Source: Liolophura sinensis (lineage: Eukaryota; Mollusca; Polyplacophora; Chitonida; Chitonidae). From it: 60,000 nucleotides of DNA. The stretch is from NCBI RefSeq assembly GCF_032854445.1, contig NC_088304.1:1676001-1736000 (forward strand). Direction: 5' to 3'. Position numbers and translations under genes: made by a program. The notes beneath the pieces are model-generated. The model did not search any database and was not told the origin of the DNA. It saw only the letters and a program-made list of their open reading frames with translations. Below are positions 1-16,279 of this stretch, piece by piece (position 1 is the first letter of the stretch; every line of letters begins with the position of its first letter).

Positions 1-400
1 AGCTATAGCTATCATTCATGACAATCACCCCATGGGTACGTCTGTAATACCTGCCAAACACAAACAGTAAAGCCAGCTATAGATGTCATGAACGACAATC
101 ACCCCATGGGTACATCTGTAATACCTGCCAAACACAAACAGTAAAGCCAGCTATAGCTATCATTCATGACAATCACCCCATGGGTACCTCTGTAATACCT
201 GCCAAACACAAACAGTAAAGCCAGCTATAGCTATCATTCATGACAATCACCCCATGGGTACCTCTGTAATACCTGCTTAACACAAACAGTAAAGCCAACT
301 ACAGATGTCATGAACGACAATCACCCCATGGGTACCTCTGTAATACCTGCTAAACACAAACAGTAAAGCCAACTACAGATGTCATGAACGACAATCACTG
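1..400. repeat. 74-bp minisatellite, RAB35 intron 3
   Basis: Units start at 1, 75, 149, 223, 297 and 371 (last one broken). Each contains ATGACAATCACCCCATGGGT and GTAATACCTGC...AACACAAACAGTAAAGCC. Two variants alternate: CTATAGCTATCATTCATG and CTACAGATGTCATGAACG. The array probably continues left of the window. Confidence 0.9.
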
Positions 401-6007
<5,607 letters not shown>

Positions 6008-6286
6008 TCTCAGCCGAGTCTGCCGCCCTGATTTGTCGCCCGTAAATGAATTCTTTCTAAAGAAAACCCTTCTTCTGTCGCCCCCTTCCCCTTTCGACCA
6101 TAAGCCGGAAATGTCGTTACGTGTGAGTCACTGTTTATCGCGCATGCGCACGAGGGATTATTTCGTTTTCCGCCATGTGCTCGTGAATGTGAAATGTCGT
6201 CAGGAAATGTCAAACATGTTCACAGCGTCTTTCCAAGAATTCTTAAGATGATCGTTTGCAGAGAGTAATTAAACAAACGCACTAAA
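6008..6286. promoter_or_regulatory. Shared divergent promoter of RAB35 and ABHD11
   Basis: Only 279 bp separate the two start codons. Visible sites are a palindromic NRF1-type element CGCGCATGCGCA at 6139-6150, an ETS-like CCGGAA at 6105-6110, an AP-1-like TGAGTCA at 6124-6130, and a CCGCCAT (YY1-like) core near 6170-6176. I saw no TATA box. NRF1 and ETS sites are typical of TATA-less bidirectional promoters and of nuclear genes for mitochondrial proteins, which fits ABHD11. Transcription start sites cannot be placed from sequence alone, and both 5' UTRs must fall inside or upstream of this gap. Confidence 0.65.
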
Positions 6287-9200
6287 ATGCGGCTCTTTAG
6301 GGAAACAATTCTGCGTACGCTCCAGGTGCACGCAGTGAGACAGTACACCACATCGCCACCTGTAAAGTGAGTGCACTAGCAGTATGCAGTATTTGCTCAT
6401 TGGACTTTGAACATGAACAGATGAGCTTGTGCTCTAAATTTTTGAGGATACGCAAGAAAAAAAAGTTACCCGTCTCTCCTTACAACTAAGAATCAGTAGT
6501 GATACACAATCTTACTTTTGAAAACCAAAAATTTCACTGAAATTGGGTTACCCGGTAATTTTAGATGTTTTTTCTGTACACACATTGAAGACAGTGGTGT
6601 TTCACCTATCATAGAGTGTATGTATTTGCCTTTTGCACTGACCTAAAAGGTCAGACATGTCAGTGAGATAAACTTTTTGGGATTAGTTATTTTTGAACTC
6701 TCATTTTGATACTTAATTTATTGAATGTACATATGAAAACCAAAATTAAGTTGTACTTTATGTAAACTGGACCTTGAATATTGCTTTATTTTGTATTTGC
6801 AGACCAGCATATGCCACATACCAGGAAACTAACCTTGAATACTGCTGTATTTTGTATTTGCAGACTTGTGAAGCTGGCACATATGCCACATACCAGGAGA
6901 CTAACCTTGACTATTGCTGTGTGTATTTTGTATTTGCAGACCAGTGAAGCTGGCATATACCACATACCAGGAGGCCAACCTTGAATATTGCTGTGTGGAT
7001 TTTGTATTTGCAGACCAGTGAAGCTGGCATATGCCACATACCAGGAGACTAACCTTGAATATACTTGCAGACCTGTAAATCTGGCACACATGCCACATAC
7101 CAGGAGACCAACCTTGAATAGTGCTGTGTGTATTTTGTATTTGCAGACCAGTAAAGCTGGCATATGCCATGTAACCGGAGACTAACCTTAAATAGTGCTT
7201 TGTGTATTTTGTATTGCAGACCGGTAAAGCTGGCATATGCCACATACCAGGAGACCAACCTTGAATATTGCTTTGTGTATTTTGTATTTGCAGACCAGTA
7301 AAGCTGGCATATGCCACATACCAGGAGACCAACCTGGAAGAATCAGACACGCCTGTTCTAATTCTTCATGGCTTATTTGGATCAAAGACAAACTGGCAAA
7401 CTATTGCCAAGGCATTTAGCAACACAGGCAGGAAAGTACGTATAACATCCTTTGTCCAGGTTGGATTGTTGCACCAGGTGCTTATGGTATTTCTTCTATT
7501 TTCAAGTTTGCTAATGATGGATTGATTGGTGTTTAACGCAGTACTCAATAATATTTCACTTTTACTGTAGCGACCAGCATTATGGTGGAAGGAAACTGGG
7601 CAGAGCCAGGAGGAAACCCATGACCATCTGCAGGTTCCTGGCAGACTTTCCCATGTATGTATGGAAAGGAAGCCAGCATGAGCTGGACTTGAACTCACAG
7701 CGACAGCATTGGTGAGAGGGTTGCACGTCATTGCACCGCACTGGCGTGATCGGCCTTGCAAGTTTACAAAAATTCATTCCAGTTTCCAGTGAATCCTGCA
7801 GGATTCCTTTAGATTTATGAACATGGGTCTCATTGAGGATCTTACATGACTTGTTTTATACTGTTTTCTTTTCGGATCTAAGTTAATTTTCACGTAAATT
7901 TGTAAACTGAGGATTCATTCTCTATGACTCGCCAGTTTTTTCTGCTTGTATACCTGACTTGTACAAGTCAAAAATTGTTCATTTTCCTGCATACCGCATG
8001 ATAGATGTTCAGTCTCCTGCATACCACGTGATTAATGTTGAGTCTCCTGTGTACCTCATGATAATTGTTCAGCCTTCTGCATACCACATGATAATTGTTC
8101 AGTCTCCTGCATACCATGTGGTAAATGTTCTGTCACCTGTATACCACTTGATAACCAATGATAAATTTTCAGCCTCCTGCATACCATGTGATCATTGTTC
8201 AGTCTCCTACGTACCACATGATAATTTTTCAGTCTCCTGCATACCAGATGATAATTGTTTAGTCTCCTGCATATCACGTGATAATTTGTTTTCATGTGCT
8301 AAACACTTAGCTGATGTGATCCAAATTGCTCTTGCCACTATTTTGTAGATTATCACTGTTGATGTGCGTAACCATGGTGAGAGTGAGCACAGTCCACACA
8401 TGACGTATGAACACATGAGTGCTGACGTGGAGCAGCTAATGGGAGATCTTCACCTCAAGAAGACAGTTCTGATTGGTCATAGCATGGGCGGGAAAATTGC
8501 CATGACTTTAGCTCTTACCAAGGTTAGAGGTTACCTTAAAAACATATCCTGATTTTCTTCCCATTTTGAATGCTAGTGGAATTGTTGAAACGGGAGATAA
8601 TTTTATAGTGTAATTGAAGATTCTAAACAATATAACAGAGATCGTGAACTGGGGAAGGGGAGGAAAATTGGAGGGATGCAGAGCAGAGGGTATGTTATTT
8701 TTGTTTGTTTGGAAAGTACATGATAATTGGACGTATTAACGATGGCGAAAAAAATGGCCTGTTATTGTAGACGTCATCTGCATCAAGTTGAGATCTCAAG
8801 ATGTCTGCTGACCTGTATCCCATCTTGAGTGAACAGTTGAATATTCAGTTTTATCCAGGGTTTACCTTTTACCATCAGCTCCCTCACGTTGCTGTATTTC
8901 AAAACCTGGTCATAGGCTGACTTTTTTGACTGGAAGACCTCCCCTTGTCTATATGATGGGAGAAGTTCAGCAAACATCAAATGTCGGAGATAGGGTAATG
9001 TCTGGTACTTCCATGGCCTACCTTGTAGCTTCACTTCTGCCATACACAGGGTTGAGAATAATACACTAGTGAAAGAAAGGAAGATCGTATTTGGTTAATA
9101 GACTTATAATTCACTTTCAATCTACCATATTATTGGCTTGTTTGATCCACAGACGAACGTTGCATTGTGGGAATCTTTGCGCTGCCTCAATTGCATATTA

Positions 9201-12200
9201 TCCCGTCAGACAGACAGTTTAGACCAGTGATTAATTTCCCCTTATGATTCTCTTAATTGACATTTTTTGGAAAATATTGGCCCAGGAGGTTTATTTAGGA
9301 GTCAAATACAACTCATTTTTGTATTTAGAGGAACCAACGCAGAAATTCTGAGTATCTTTCGGCGGTATATCACTTTAGCATTAACATAGCACAAATTGTA
9401 TCCCAGTTCCAAGGGAGATAACTCCCTTGTGTATAGCGAAGGTTGGTGTTCTCTCCCTGTAAGATATATGTTGTATACACCTTATTCATTGTGTAAAAAA
9501 CTTATATGAGTTAAGATTGTATGAAATTCAGACCTCACGGGCCTATCTTTCGAAATGTCAATGTTCTCCTCCTGGAAGGCATCCTCATAAATTTGTTAGT
9601 ACTTAAAAATGGCCTGTATGTTGGAATTTGATTTGATTTGATTTGATAGTTGCCAGTGCATTCATTTGTATGATGGCAGAGGGGTGATTATAGATTTTGA
9701 TGCCCAGTTTCCTCTCATCTTAATGCTGGCCGCCGCCGTTTAAGTGAAGTTTTCTTGAGAATGGCGTAAAATATCAATCAAATAAGTAAATAATTAAATC
9801 TTTAAATAGTGGTGTTTTTTTTAATTCTCCATCGTAAGTGGGAAAGTCTGGCAGCAACCTGCGGATGGTCATGGGCTTCCCCCAGGCTGTGCCCAGTTTC
9901 TTCCCACCATAATGCTGCTCGCCTTAGTATAAGTGAAATTTTCTTGAGGACGGCTAAAAACACCAATGAAATAAATAAATAATTCTTCCATCGTCTATAT
10001 GACATTCATATCAAATAGTACGGTAAAAAATCAGATGGCGCATCAAACTATACATGTTTTATATTTGAAGCACAAGGTATATAGTTTTACATTGGCTACA
10101 CTAAAAACTGAACAATCAAATACATGTGTATCAAACGTATATCTCATCTACTCAGATGGAATGTGTTTTGAGGAGGATTACCATGGAATTTAGTCAAATA
10201 TATCCGTGTATATGTATTTTTTGTTTGTGTCATTTTCAGCCTGATTTAGTTGATCGTCTGATTGTGGTTGACGTTGCCCCGGTGATTAGTGTCCAGGCCA
10301 CGGTTCTGCAGTCTTACGCGGATACTATGAGAGAAGCGGATATCCCTGTGAACAATACCTTGTCCCGGGCCAGACACACTGTGGATAAACAGCTGCAGAA
10401 AGTGGTGTCGGTAAGTGTGGACGAAGTTCAAGCAATTGGGCAAAAGGTCATTGGGAAAAAATATGTGCTGAAAGAGAGCAGAAAAAAGGAAAGTCTGCTG
10501 AAAAACAGCTGCAAAATGTTCAAGGAAAGTCTGCTGAAAGACGGCTGCAAAATGTTCTAGGAAAGTCTGCTGAAAGACGGCTGCAAAATGTTCTAGGAAA
10601 GTCTGCTGAAAGACGGCTGCAGAATGCTGTAGGAAAGTCTGCTGAAAGACAGCTGCAAAAAGCTTTTCAAAAGATTCAGATTCAGAAATGTATCTGTAAA
10701 AAGGTGACAAAAAAGTGGGCAGAAAGACTGCTGTGCATTTTTTCAGAGAGTGTGCAGGACAACAGTTACTGAAGTTTTCAGAAAGTGTGCAGGGCAGTAA
10801 AAACACAGAAGTTTTCAGAAAGTGTGGAGAAAGACTACAAAAAGTTGTTGGAAAGTGTGCAGGAAAGTAGTTTCAGATAGTAATTTATACAGTGAGTATG
10901 GCGTAAAACACCAATCAAATAAAAAAAAAAATTTATGCAGTAAGTATGGCGTAAAACACCAATCAAATAAATAAATAAATAATTTATGCAGTGAGTATGG
11001 CGTAAAACACCAATCAAATAAAAAAAAAAAATTTATGCAGTAAGTATGGCGTAAAACACCAATCAAATAAATAAATAAATGATTTATGCAGTGAGTATGG
11101 CGTAAAACACCAATCAAATAAAAAAAAAAAATTTATGCAGTAAGTATGGCGTAAAACACCAATCAAATAAATAAATAAATGATTTATGCAGTGAGTATGG
11201 CGTAAAACACCAATCAAATAAATAGATAAATAATTCATGCAGTGAGTATGGCGTAAATCACCAATCAAATAAATAAATAAATAATTTATGCAGTGAGTAT
11301 GGCATAAAGCACCAATAAAGGAAGTAAAATAAATTATGCAGTGAGTATGGCGTAAAACACCAATCAAATAAATAAATAAATAAATTATGGAGTGAGTATG
11401 GCGTAAAACACCAATCAAATAAATAAATAATTCATGCAGTGAGTATGGCGTAAAACATCAATCAAATAAATAAATAAATAATTCATGCAGTGAGTATGGC
11501 GTAAAACACCAATCAAATAAATAGATAAATAATTCATGCAGTGAGTATGGCGTAAATCACCAATCAAATAAATAAATAAATAATTTATGCAGTGAGTATG
11601 GCATAAAACACCAATAAAGGAAGTAAAATAAATTATGCAGTGAGTATGGCGTAAAACACTAATAAAATAAATAAATATTTCATGCAGTGAGTATGGCGTA
11701 AAGCACCAATCAAATAAATAAATAAATAAATTATACAGTGAGTATGGCATAAAACACCAATAAAGGAAGTAAAATAAATTATGCAGTGAGTATGGCGTAA
11801 AACACCAATAAAATAAATAAATAATTCATGCAGTGAGTATGGCGTAAAGCACCAATCAAATAAATAAATAAATAATTTTTGCAGTGAGTTTGGCATAAAC
11901 CACCAATCAAATAAATCTATAAATAATTTATGCATTGAGTATGGTGTAAAACACCAATAAAATAAATAAATAATTTATGCAGTGAGTATGGCGTAAAACA
12001 CCAATAAAATGAATAAGTAAATTATGCAGTGAGTATGGTGTAAAACACCAATCAAATAAATAAATAAATAATTCATACAGTGGGTATGGCGTAAAACACC
12101 ATTCAAATAAATAGATAAATAATTCATGCAGTGAGTATGGCGTAAAACACCAATAAAATAAATAAATAATTCATGCAGTGAGTATGGTGTAAAACACCAA

Positions 12201-13648
12201 TCAAATAAATAAATAAATAATTTTTGCAGTGAGTTTGGCATAAACCACCAATCAAATAAATCTATAAATAATTTATGCATTGAGTATGGTGTAAAACACC
12301 AATAAAATAAATAAATAATTTATGCAGTGAGTATGGCGTAAAACACCAATAAAATGAATAAGTAAATTATGCAGTGAGTATGGCGTAAAACACCAATAAA
12401 ATAAATAAATAATTCATGCAGTGAGTATGGTGTAAAACACCAGTCAAATAAATAAATAAATAATTCATACAGTGGGTATGGCGTAAAACACCATTCAAAT
12501 AAATAGATAAATAATTCATGCAGTGAGTATGGCGTAAAACACCAATCAAATAAATAAATAATTTATGCAGTGCCTAGAAAGACAGCACAAAACGTTGCTC
12601 CATTCTTTTCCAAAAATGTGGAATCTAGATTGGTAAAAGAGGTTAAATTCCCGTTATATACTGATATTGAAAACTGTTTAATGTGACTTGTGATGCTTCA
12701 ATGATGAGAACTTTGTCCTCTGACTTTTGTAAAGGATCCAAACGTGCGGCGTTTCTTGTTGATGAATTTAGTGATGGACGGGGAGAAAGTCAAATGGCGG
12801 CTGAACATTGAGGGGATCCTGTCAAACTACGGCCGTATTCTAGGCTTCCCCCTCTTCACAAATCCTTTCGAAGGCCCAACTTTCTTCATAGGGGGAGGAG
12901 ACTCCAACCATATCAGGTAAATGTCCACACAGAAAACGGTTTACACATGGACAGGTGGACTAAACAGGCTACTTTAACAATAAATTTGAATTTTTATTGT
13001 CAGACGACTATTTGCAGATGTTTCGGAAGGCCGTACTAGATGGAAAAAAAGAAATAGTAAACTTTCACTTGATAATATTTCAATTGATGTCAAAGATATT
13101 GTATGTAAAAAAGCTATCGTATTCATTTTAAAATTAATGTAATTCTGTGCCTTTCTCACTTGTATGCAAGGTGTTTATTCACACATATTCTGAAGTCATT
13201 ATTCTTTGTTGACTGATAAAATTATGAAGCCCTGTAATTGACCAGCCCAACTAATGGGGTTTTCTCTCCAAAATCAAATTAAAAATGTGCTTAAATTGCA
13301 CTGAAACTTGCTTTTTAATGTGCAAAAAGGTTGTGCAATTAGGGTATATTGAAATGTCATACATGTGTTTATGTTCATTGACATCTTTGCATTAGAAATT
13401 TCCCTTAATTCTGCGCATTTTCACCCAAGCTCTTAATATTCTTGAGTAAATCTAGGTTCAAGTTGTTAAATTGTCTTTTTTTTATTCTTTACAGTGAAAA
13501 GGAGTATCCAGATATTACTCGGCTATTCCCATTGGCTGAATTCTTGCACATAGAGGGCGCTGGTCACTGGGTTCACTCAGAAAAACCTGTCGAGTTTGTG
13601 AGGGCCGTTTTACAGTTTTTAGAAAAAACAAAGAAATCCACTTCTTAA
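6287..13648 (+). CDS. ABHD11: ABHD11-like mitochondrial alpha/beta hydrolase (6 exons, complete, 300 aa)
   Basis: ABHD11 is a mitochondrial serine hydrolase linked to lipid metabolism and to protecting the 2-oxoglutarate dehydrogenase complex. Exons are 6287-6366, 7294-7435, 8349-8522, 10240-10410, 12735-12916 and 13495-13648 (TAA 13646-13648), with introns in phases 2, 0, 0, 0, 2. They sum to 903 nt. The N-terminus (MRLFRETILRTLQVHAVRQY) is Arg-rich without acids except Glu6, as in a mitochondrial presequence. Motifs are the oxyanion loop HGLFGS (52-57), VDVRNHGESEHS after it, the nucleophile elbow GHSMGG with Ser119, and GAGHWVHSEKP with the catalytic His274. The catalytic acid was not assigned. 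Length is close to that of vertebrate ABHD11 (about 300-315 aa). The start was chosen because it gives the presequence and the right phase for exon 2. Intron 1 ends in a repeat array of decoy acceptors; intron 4 carries a SINE-tail satellite. Confidence 0.92.
6367..6770. other. ABHD11 intron 1, proximal part
   Basis: Unique DNA after the GTGAGT donor at 6367. Nothing recognised before the acceptor array begins. Confidence 0.4.
6771..7336 (+). repeat. Tandem array of the ABHD11 exon-2 acceptor (8 acceptor copies)
   Basis: Each unit of about 74 bp contains the intron end TATTTTGTATTTGCAG and about 45 nt of exon 2 (ACCAGTAAAGCTGGCATATG onward to CAACCTTGAA). Exon-like starts follow AG at 6803, 6864, 6940, 7014, 7071, 7147, 7220 and 7294. 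Only the last leads into the complete exon 2. From 7147 and 7220 the frame reaches a stop within the array. The first unit and the unit ending at 7070 are shortened. Confidence 0.9.
7522..7755 (-). mobile_element. SINE family 1, nearly full length, ABHD11 intron 2
   Basis: Reverse orientation, from a GATTGGTGTTTAACGC tail through the CCAGCATTATGGTGG body to the box CTTGAACTCACAGCGAC and the AGGGTTGCACGTCATTGC region near the head. Confidence 0.85.
7979..8292. repeat. 30-bp minisatellite, ABHD11 intron 2
   Basis: About 10 copies of a unit like TCAGTCTCCTGCATACCA plus CATGATAATTGT, with variants. It creates open frames on both strands that have no protein likeness. Confidence 0.85.
8523..9700. 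other. ABHD11 intron 3, mostly unique
   Basis: Contains a minus-strand open frame at 8783-9043 (86 codons, MAEVKLQGRPWKYQTLPYLR...) that reads like real protein but matches nothing I recognise; it may be a transposon relic. A short GATTT-type microsatellite lies near 9628-9648. Confidence 0.3.
9701..9799 (+). mobile_element. SINE family 1, 3' fragment
   Basis: Body motif AATGCTGGCCGCCGCCG, then AGTGAAGTTTTCTTGAGAA and a CAATCAAATAAGTAAAT tail. Confidence 0.8.
9837..9983 (+). mobile_element. SINE family 1, 3' fragment
   Basis: Starts at GTGGGAAAGTCTGGCAGC and runs through CCACCATAATGCTG to the AAATAAATAAATAATT tail, 40 bp after the previous fragment. Confidence 0.8.
10482..10665 (+). repeat. 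36-bp minisatellite just inside ABHD11 intron 4
   Basis: About five copies of GAAAGTCTGCTGAAAGACGG plus CTGCAAAATGTTCTAG, starting about 70 bp after the exon-4 donor. The part ACAGCTGCAAAA resembles the exon-4 end ACAGCTGCAGAA. Weaker copies trail to about 10870. Confidence 0.8.
10878..12570 (+). repeat. About 51-bp satellite made of the SINE tail, ABHD11 intron 4
   Basis: Roughly 33 copies of TGCAGTGAGTATGGCGTAAA, ACACCAATCAAATAAAT and a short AT-rich linker. From GAGTATGGCG onward the unit equals the 3' end of SINE family 1 (GAGTACGGCGTAAAACACCAATCAAATAAAT). Larger blocks are also repeated; one with TCTATAAATAATTTATGCAT recurs 345 bp apart (about 11916 and 12261). Confidence 0.9.
12917..13134. 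other. ABHD11 intron 5, proximal part
   Basis: Unique DNA after the donor at 12917; nothing recognised. Confidence 0.35.
13135..13346 (-). mobile_element. MITE-A copy 2 (reverse), ABHD11 intron 5
   Basis: Reads GCAAGGTGTTTATTC, then ACTGATAAAATTATGAAGCC, then AAATTGCACTGAAACTTGC, ending AATTAGGGTA. This is the reverse complement of the family. Confidence 0.75.
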
Positions 13649-13761
13649 CATTGCTTTTTAATGTATATGTTATTGAAAAGAATGGCAGAATGGGTATAGG
13701 AAACAAAGAGAGATTTTTTGAGCTTGTGTGTTTGAGGGCATAGTTTGTTCAGATGGACATC

Positions 13762-13904
13762 GTTCAGTTGTTCGAAAGTGTATTAGAACTTAATCCCGGG
13801 GTTAATGTTAATCCTGACTAAAGTGTCATTTACATGGTATTGGAATGAGACTGGTATTAAGACTTAATCCTGGATTAACTTTTATACACTTTTGAACAAC
13901 TGAC
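13762..13904. mobile_element. MITE-B copy 1, downstream of ABHD11
   Basis: Inverted ends of about 40 bp: TTCAGTTGTTCGAAAGTGTA at left and TACACTTTTGAACAACTGA at right, with AACTTAATCC / GGATTAA continuing inwards. Elements with these ends recur near 40931. No coding capacity. Confidence 0.7.
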
Positions 13905-14082
13905 CCCAGATGTCAGAGATGCATGAACATTTAAAGACTTTTCAGTATGAACAGTACTGAGGAGGCCCGTGTTGGATCAGTCATCTGAAGTGCAGACACC
14001 AGTCCATTGACCATTGAGATTGCTTGCTCAAAATCAGGCAGTTCTTGTTTCTATGTAACTGTTCTTTTTTTTGGATATGAAT

Positions 14083-14303
14083 TATCCTAAATGACCTAGA
14101 GTTTCGTCCACAACAGTGCACTTTTACAGGCAAATAAATGTCACAAAATATTAGTTTTGGTGCTGAAACATACAATTTTCCAGTAGAATACCATCCCATG
14201 TTTGAAGGAAAGCTTAAAACACCTTTCCAAAATCAATAAAACTCTCAGAATCAGGAAAAATTGGCAGGTTACTTGTGGACGAAATTTATGATCATTTAGG
14301 GTA
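14083..14303. mobile_element. MITE-C, complete copy
   Basis: Inverted ends: TCCTAAATGACC...TTTCGTCCACAA at left and TTGTGGACGAAA...ATCATTTAGGG at right, flanked by TA on both sides. Internal part includes TTTTGGTGCTGAAAC and CTCAGAATCAGG, shared with the fragment in RAB35 intron 2. Confidence 0.7.
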
Positions 14304-14597
14304 AGTGTGAAAATATTATGTTATGTTTAAAAACAAAGTTATCATTAAACAAAACTATGGAAAAAAGGAGAAGGTGTAAAGAATAATGGCATGTGGTACA
14401 AATGGACTGGAGTAAATTGTGTGATGCTTGGTGGGGCTTTCAATCCCGCACAGTCCAAACGGTCAGTAATAACAGTATTTTCACAGTAGACTTTTCATGC
14501 ATACTGTGACTCTGGTCAACAAAACAGCTGTAGAAAGTACATAGTCTACTCCTTGTCACAAAATGTTCATGGAATAATGACTACTAAAAAGAACAGG
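14304..14597. other. Intergenic, unique
   Basis: Unremarkable AT-rich DNA; nothing recognised. Confidence 0.35.
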
Positions 14598-14775
14598 GGG
14601 TTCCTCTCACCTCTCACCAATGCAGTCACTGTTTTCAAGTTCACCACAAGCTGGCTTCCTGTCTGGTCATACATGGGAAGGTCTGCCAGCAACCTGCAGA
14701 TGGCTGTGGGTTTCCCCTGGTCTCTGTCTGGTTTCCTCCCATCGTATTAAATGTTGGCTGCCATCAAATAAACCC
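14598..14775 (+). mobile_element. SINE family 1 fragment, diverged
   Basis: CTCTCACCAATGCAGTCACT, ACATGGGAAGGTCTGCCAGC and GTGGGTTTCCCCTGG are present. The 3' part is degraded. Confidence 0.75.
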
Positions 14776-15020
14776 GGTCTAGTCAATAAATCAAAGCCAT
14801 GAAAATGGAAAAGTTGGTCATGGCCTAGATACTTGTCTTTCAATCGCTGTGACACATAGGTTGATGGTTCAGTGCCAGCATCAGGTAGGGTATTTTAGAG
14901 ATTTCTTTACTTTTCACTGTTCTTAGAGTTATGGTGGCAAGGAGTTTGTAGAGACATGAGGTTGTCTTACACGAAGTTCATAGGAAATGACTTGCCTTCC
15001 ACCAGTATGACATACACATT

Positions 15021-15145
15021 GAGCTTAGTCTGTGGGTCGAGGGCTGAGCTTAGTCTGTGGGTCGAGGGCTGAACTTAGTCTGTGGGTCGAGGGGCTGAGC
15101 TTAGTCTGTGGATCGAGGGCTTAGCTTAGTCTGTGGGTCGAGGGC
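15021..15145 (+). repeat. 25-bp minisatellite
   Basis: Five copies of GCTTAGTCTGTGGGTCGAGG plus GCTGA. The last runs straight into a SINE head (GCCTCTGTGGCTGG). Confidence 0.85.
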
Positions 15146-15415
15146 CTCTGTGGCTGGGTGGTTGGCAAGACTTCATTGCAAAATGACCCAGGAACCTCCG
15201 TGGCTGGGGTGGTTAGCACGCCAGAAGCCTCTCACCAATGCTGTTGCTGGCATCCCCAACGGTTGTAGGTGGGAAGATCTTCCAGCATCCTGTGGATGGT
15301 TGTGGGTTTCCCCTGAGCTTTGCACGGTTTCCTCCCACCATAATGCTGGCCGCCGTTGAATAAGTGAAACATTCTTGACTGTGGCTTAAAACACTACTCA
15401 AATAAATTAATAAAT
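15144..15415 (+). mobile_element. SINE family 1 with two heads
   Basis: A tRNA-like head (GCCTCTGTGGCTGGGTGGTT) is followed 50 bp later by a second one (CCTCCGTGGCTGGGGTGGTT), then by one body and an AAATAAATTAATAAAT tail. It may be an insertion into, or recombination with, another copy. Confidence 0.75.
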
Positions 15416-15506
15416 ACTCAGTGTGTGAAACTGTTATATTAAATATCAGACTGATACTCTTTGCTAGTACTCAATCTAGTGATGTTAATGAGGACTTTCT
15501 ATGTAT

Positions 15507-15560
15507 TTTATTTATAAATTATTACTTTGATTGGTGTTTAATGTCGTGAATAAGAATTTT
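15507..15560 (-). mobile_element. SINE family 1, tail fragment
   Basis: TTTATTTATAAATTATTACT followed by TTGATTGGTGTTTAATGTC matches a reversed SINE tail. Confidence 0.5.
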
Positions 15561-16279
15561 TTATTTAAGTATGACATTTGTTTGGTTTATGAGGTATCGT
15601 ATGCTTTACTAAAGCCAAAAAAGCTGATACCCTGGACCCAAATGTTAAGTTGATTGATGCAATGTACTGCTAAGTAATCAGTGATCAAGACGGCTATACT
15701 TCTTGTAGGGTTCCATAGTTGTTGTTTGTTCAGCTATTTAGGCTTAGGAATGAACGATGATGGCTTAATGGTATTTAGGATCAGGATAAGACCATTTCTT
15801 CATTGAGGGAGTTTACACAAGTAAAGCTTGCTGTTGTAAAGATTTAACCAGTTTTCACTGATTTTTGTCATTTTGAATTACATAATACTTACATAAAATA
15901 TTCTTTGTTGACTGTTTTACATGTAGGAATATATAAACTCAATGTTAATTGGCCAAATGAAGTTATCACAACCTGTCAGTCTATTAGAACTTCCATGTGA
16001 TATATTACATTTACCACATATAGTTATTGTATGTATTTTGATTTATGCATAGCTTATGGAGTATGCATAATACCCAGAAATGTGAACTAACTACAGAAAG
16101 TTACCCAGCATATGCATGTCAAATGGAGAATAAATTTTGTTATATTTAAATAATGATCATTTTGTGTTGATGTAGTTTGTAATTTGCTCTCCTTGTTTGT
16201 GGGGCTTTGCTGAATGGTTTTAGATTGGTTTTGTTATTGTCTGTCATCATTGAGGTTAAATTATACATCATGTATAGAA
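15561..16279. other. Intergenic, unique
   Basis: AT-rich DNA without a recognised gene or repeat. Confidence 0.35.

Noticed and set aside
8783-9043. Minus-strand 86-codon ORF
   Set aside because: Protein-like composition, but no family recognised, no splice partners, and it lies inside an ABHD11 intron; noted only as a possible relic.
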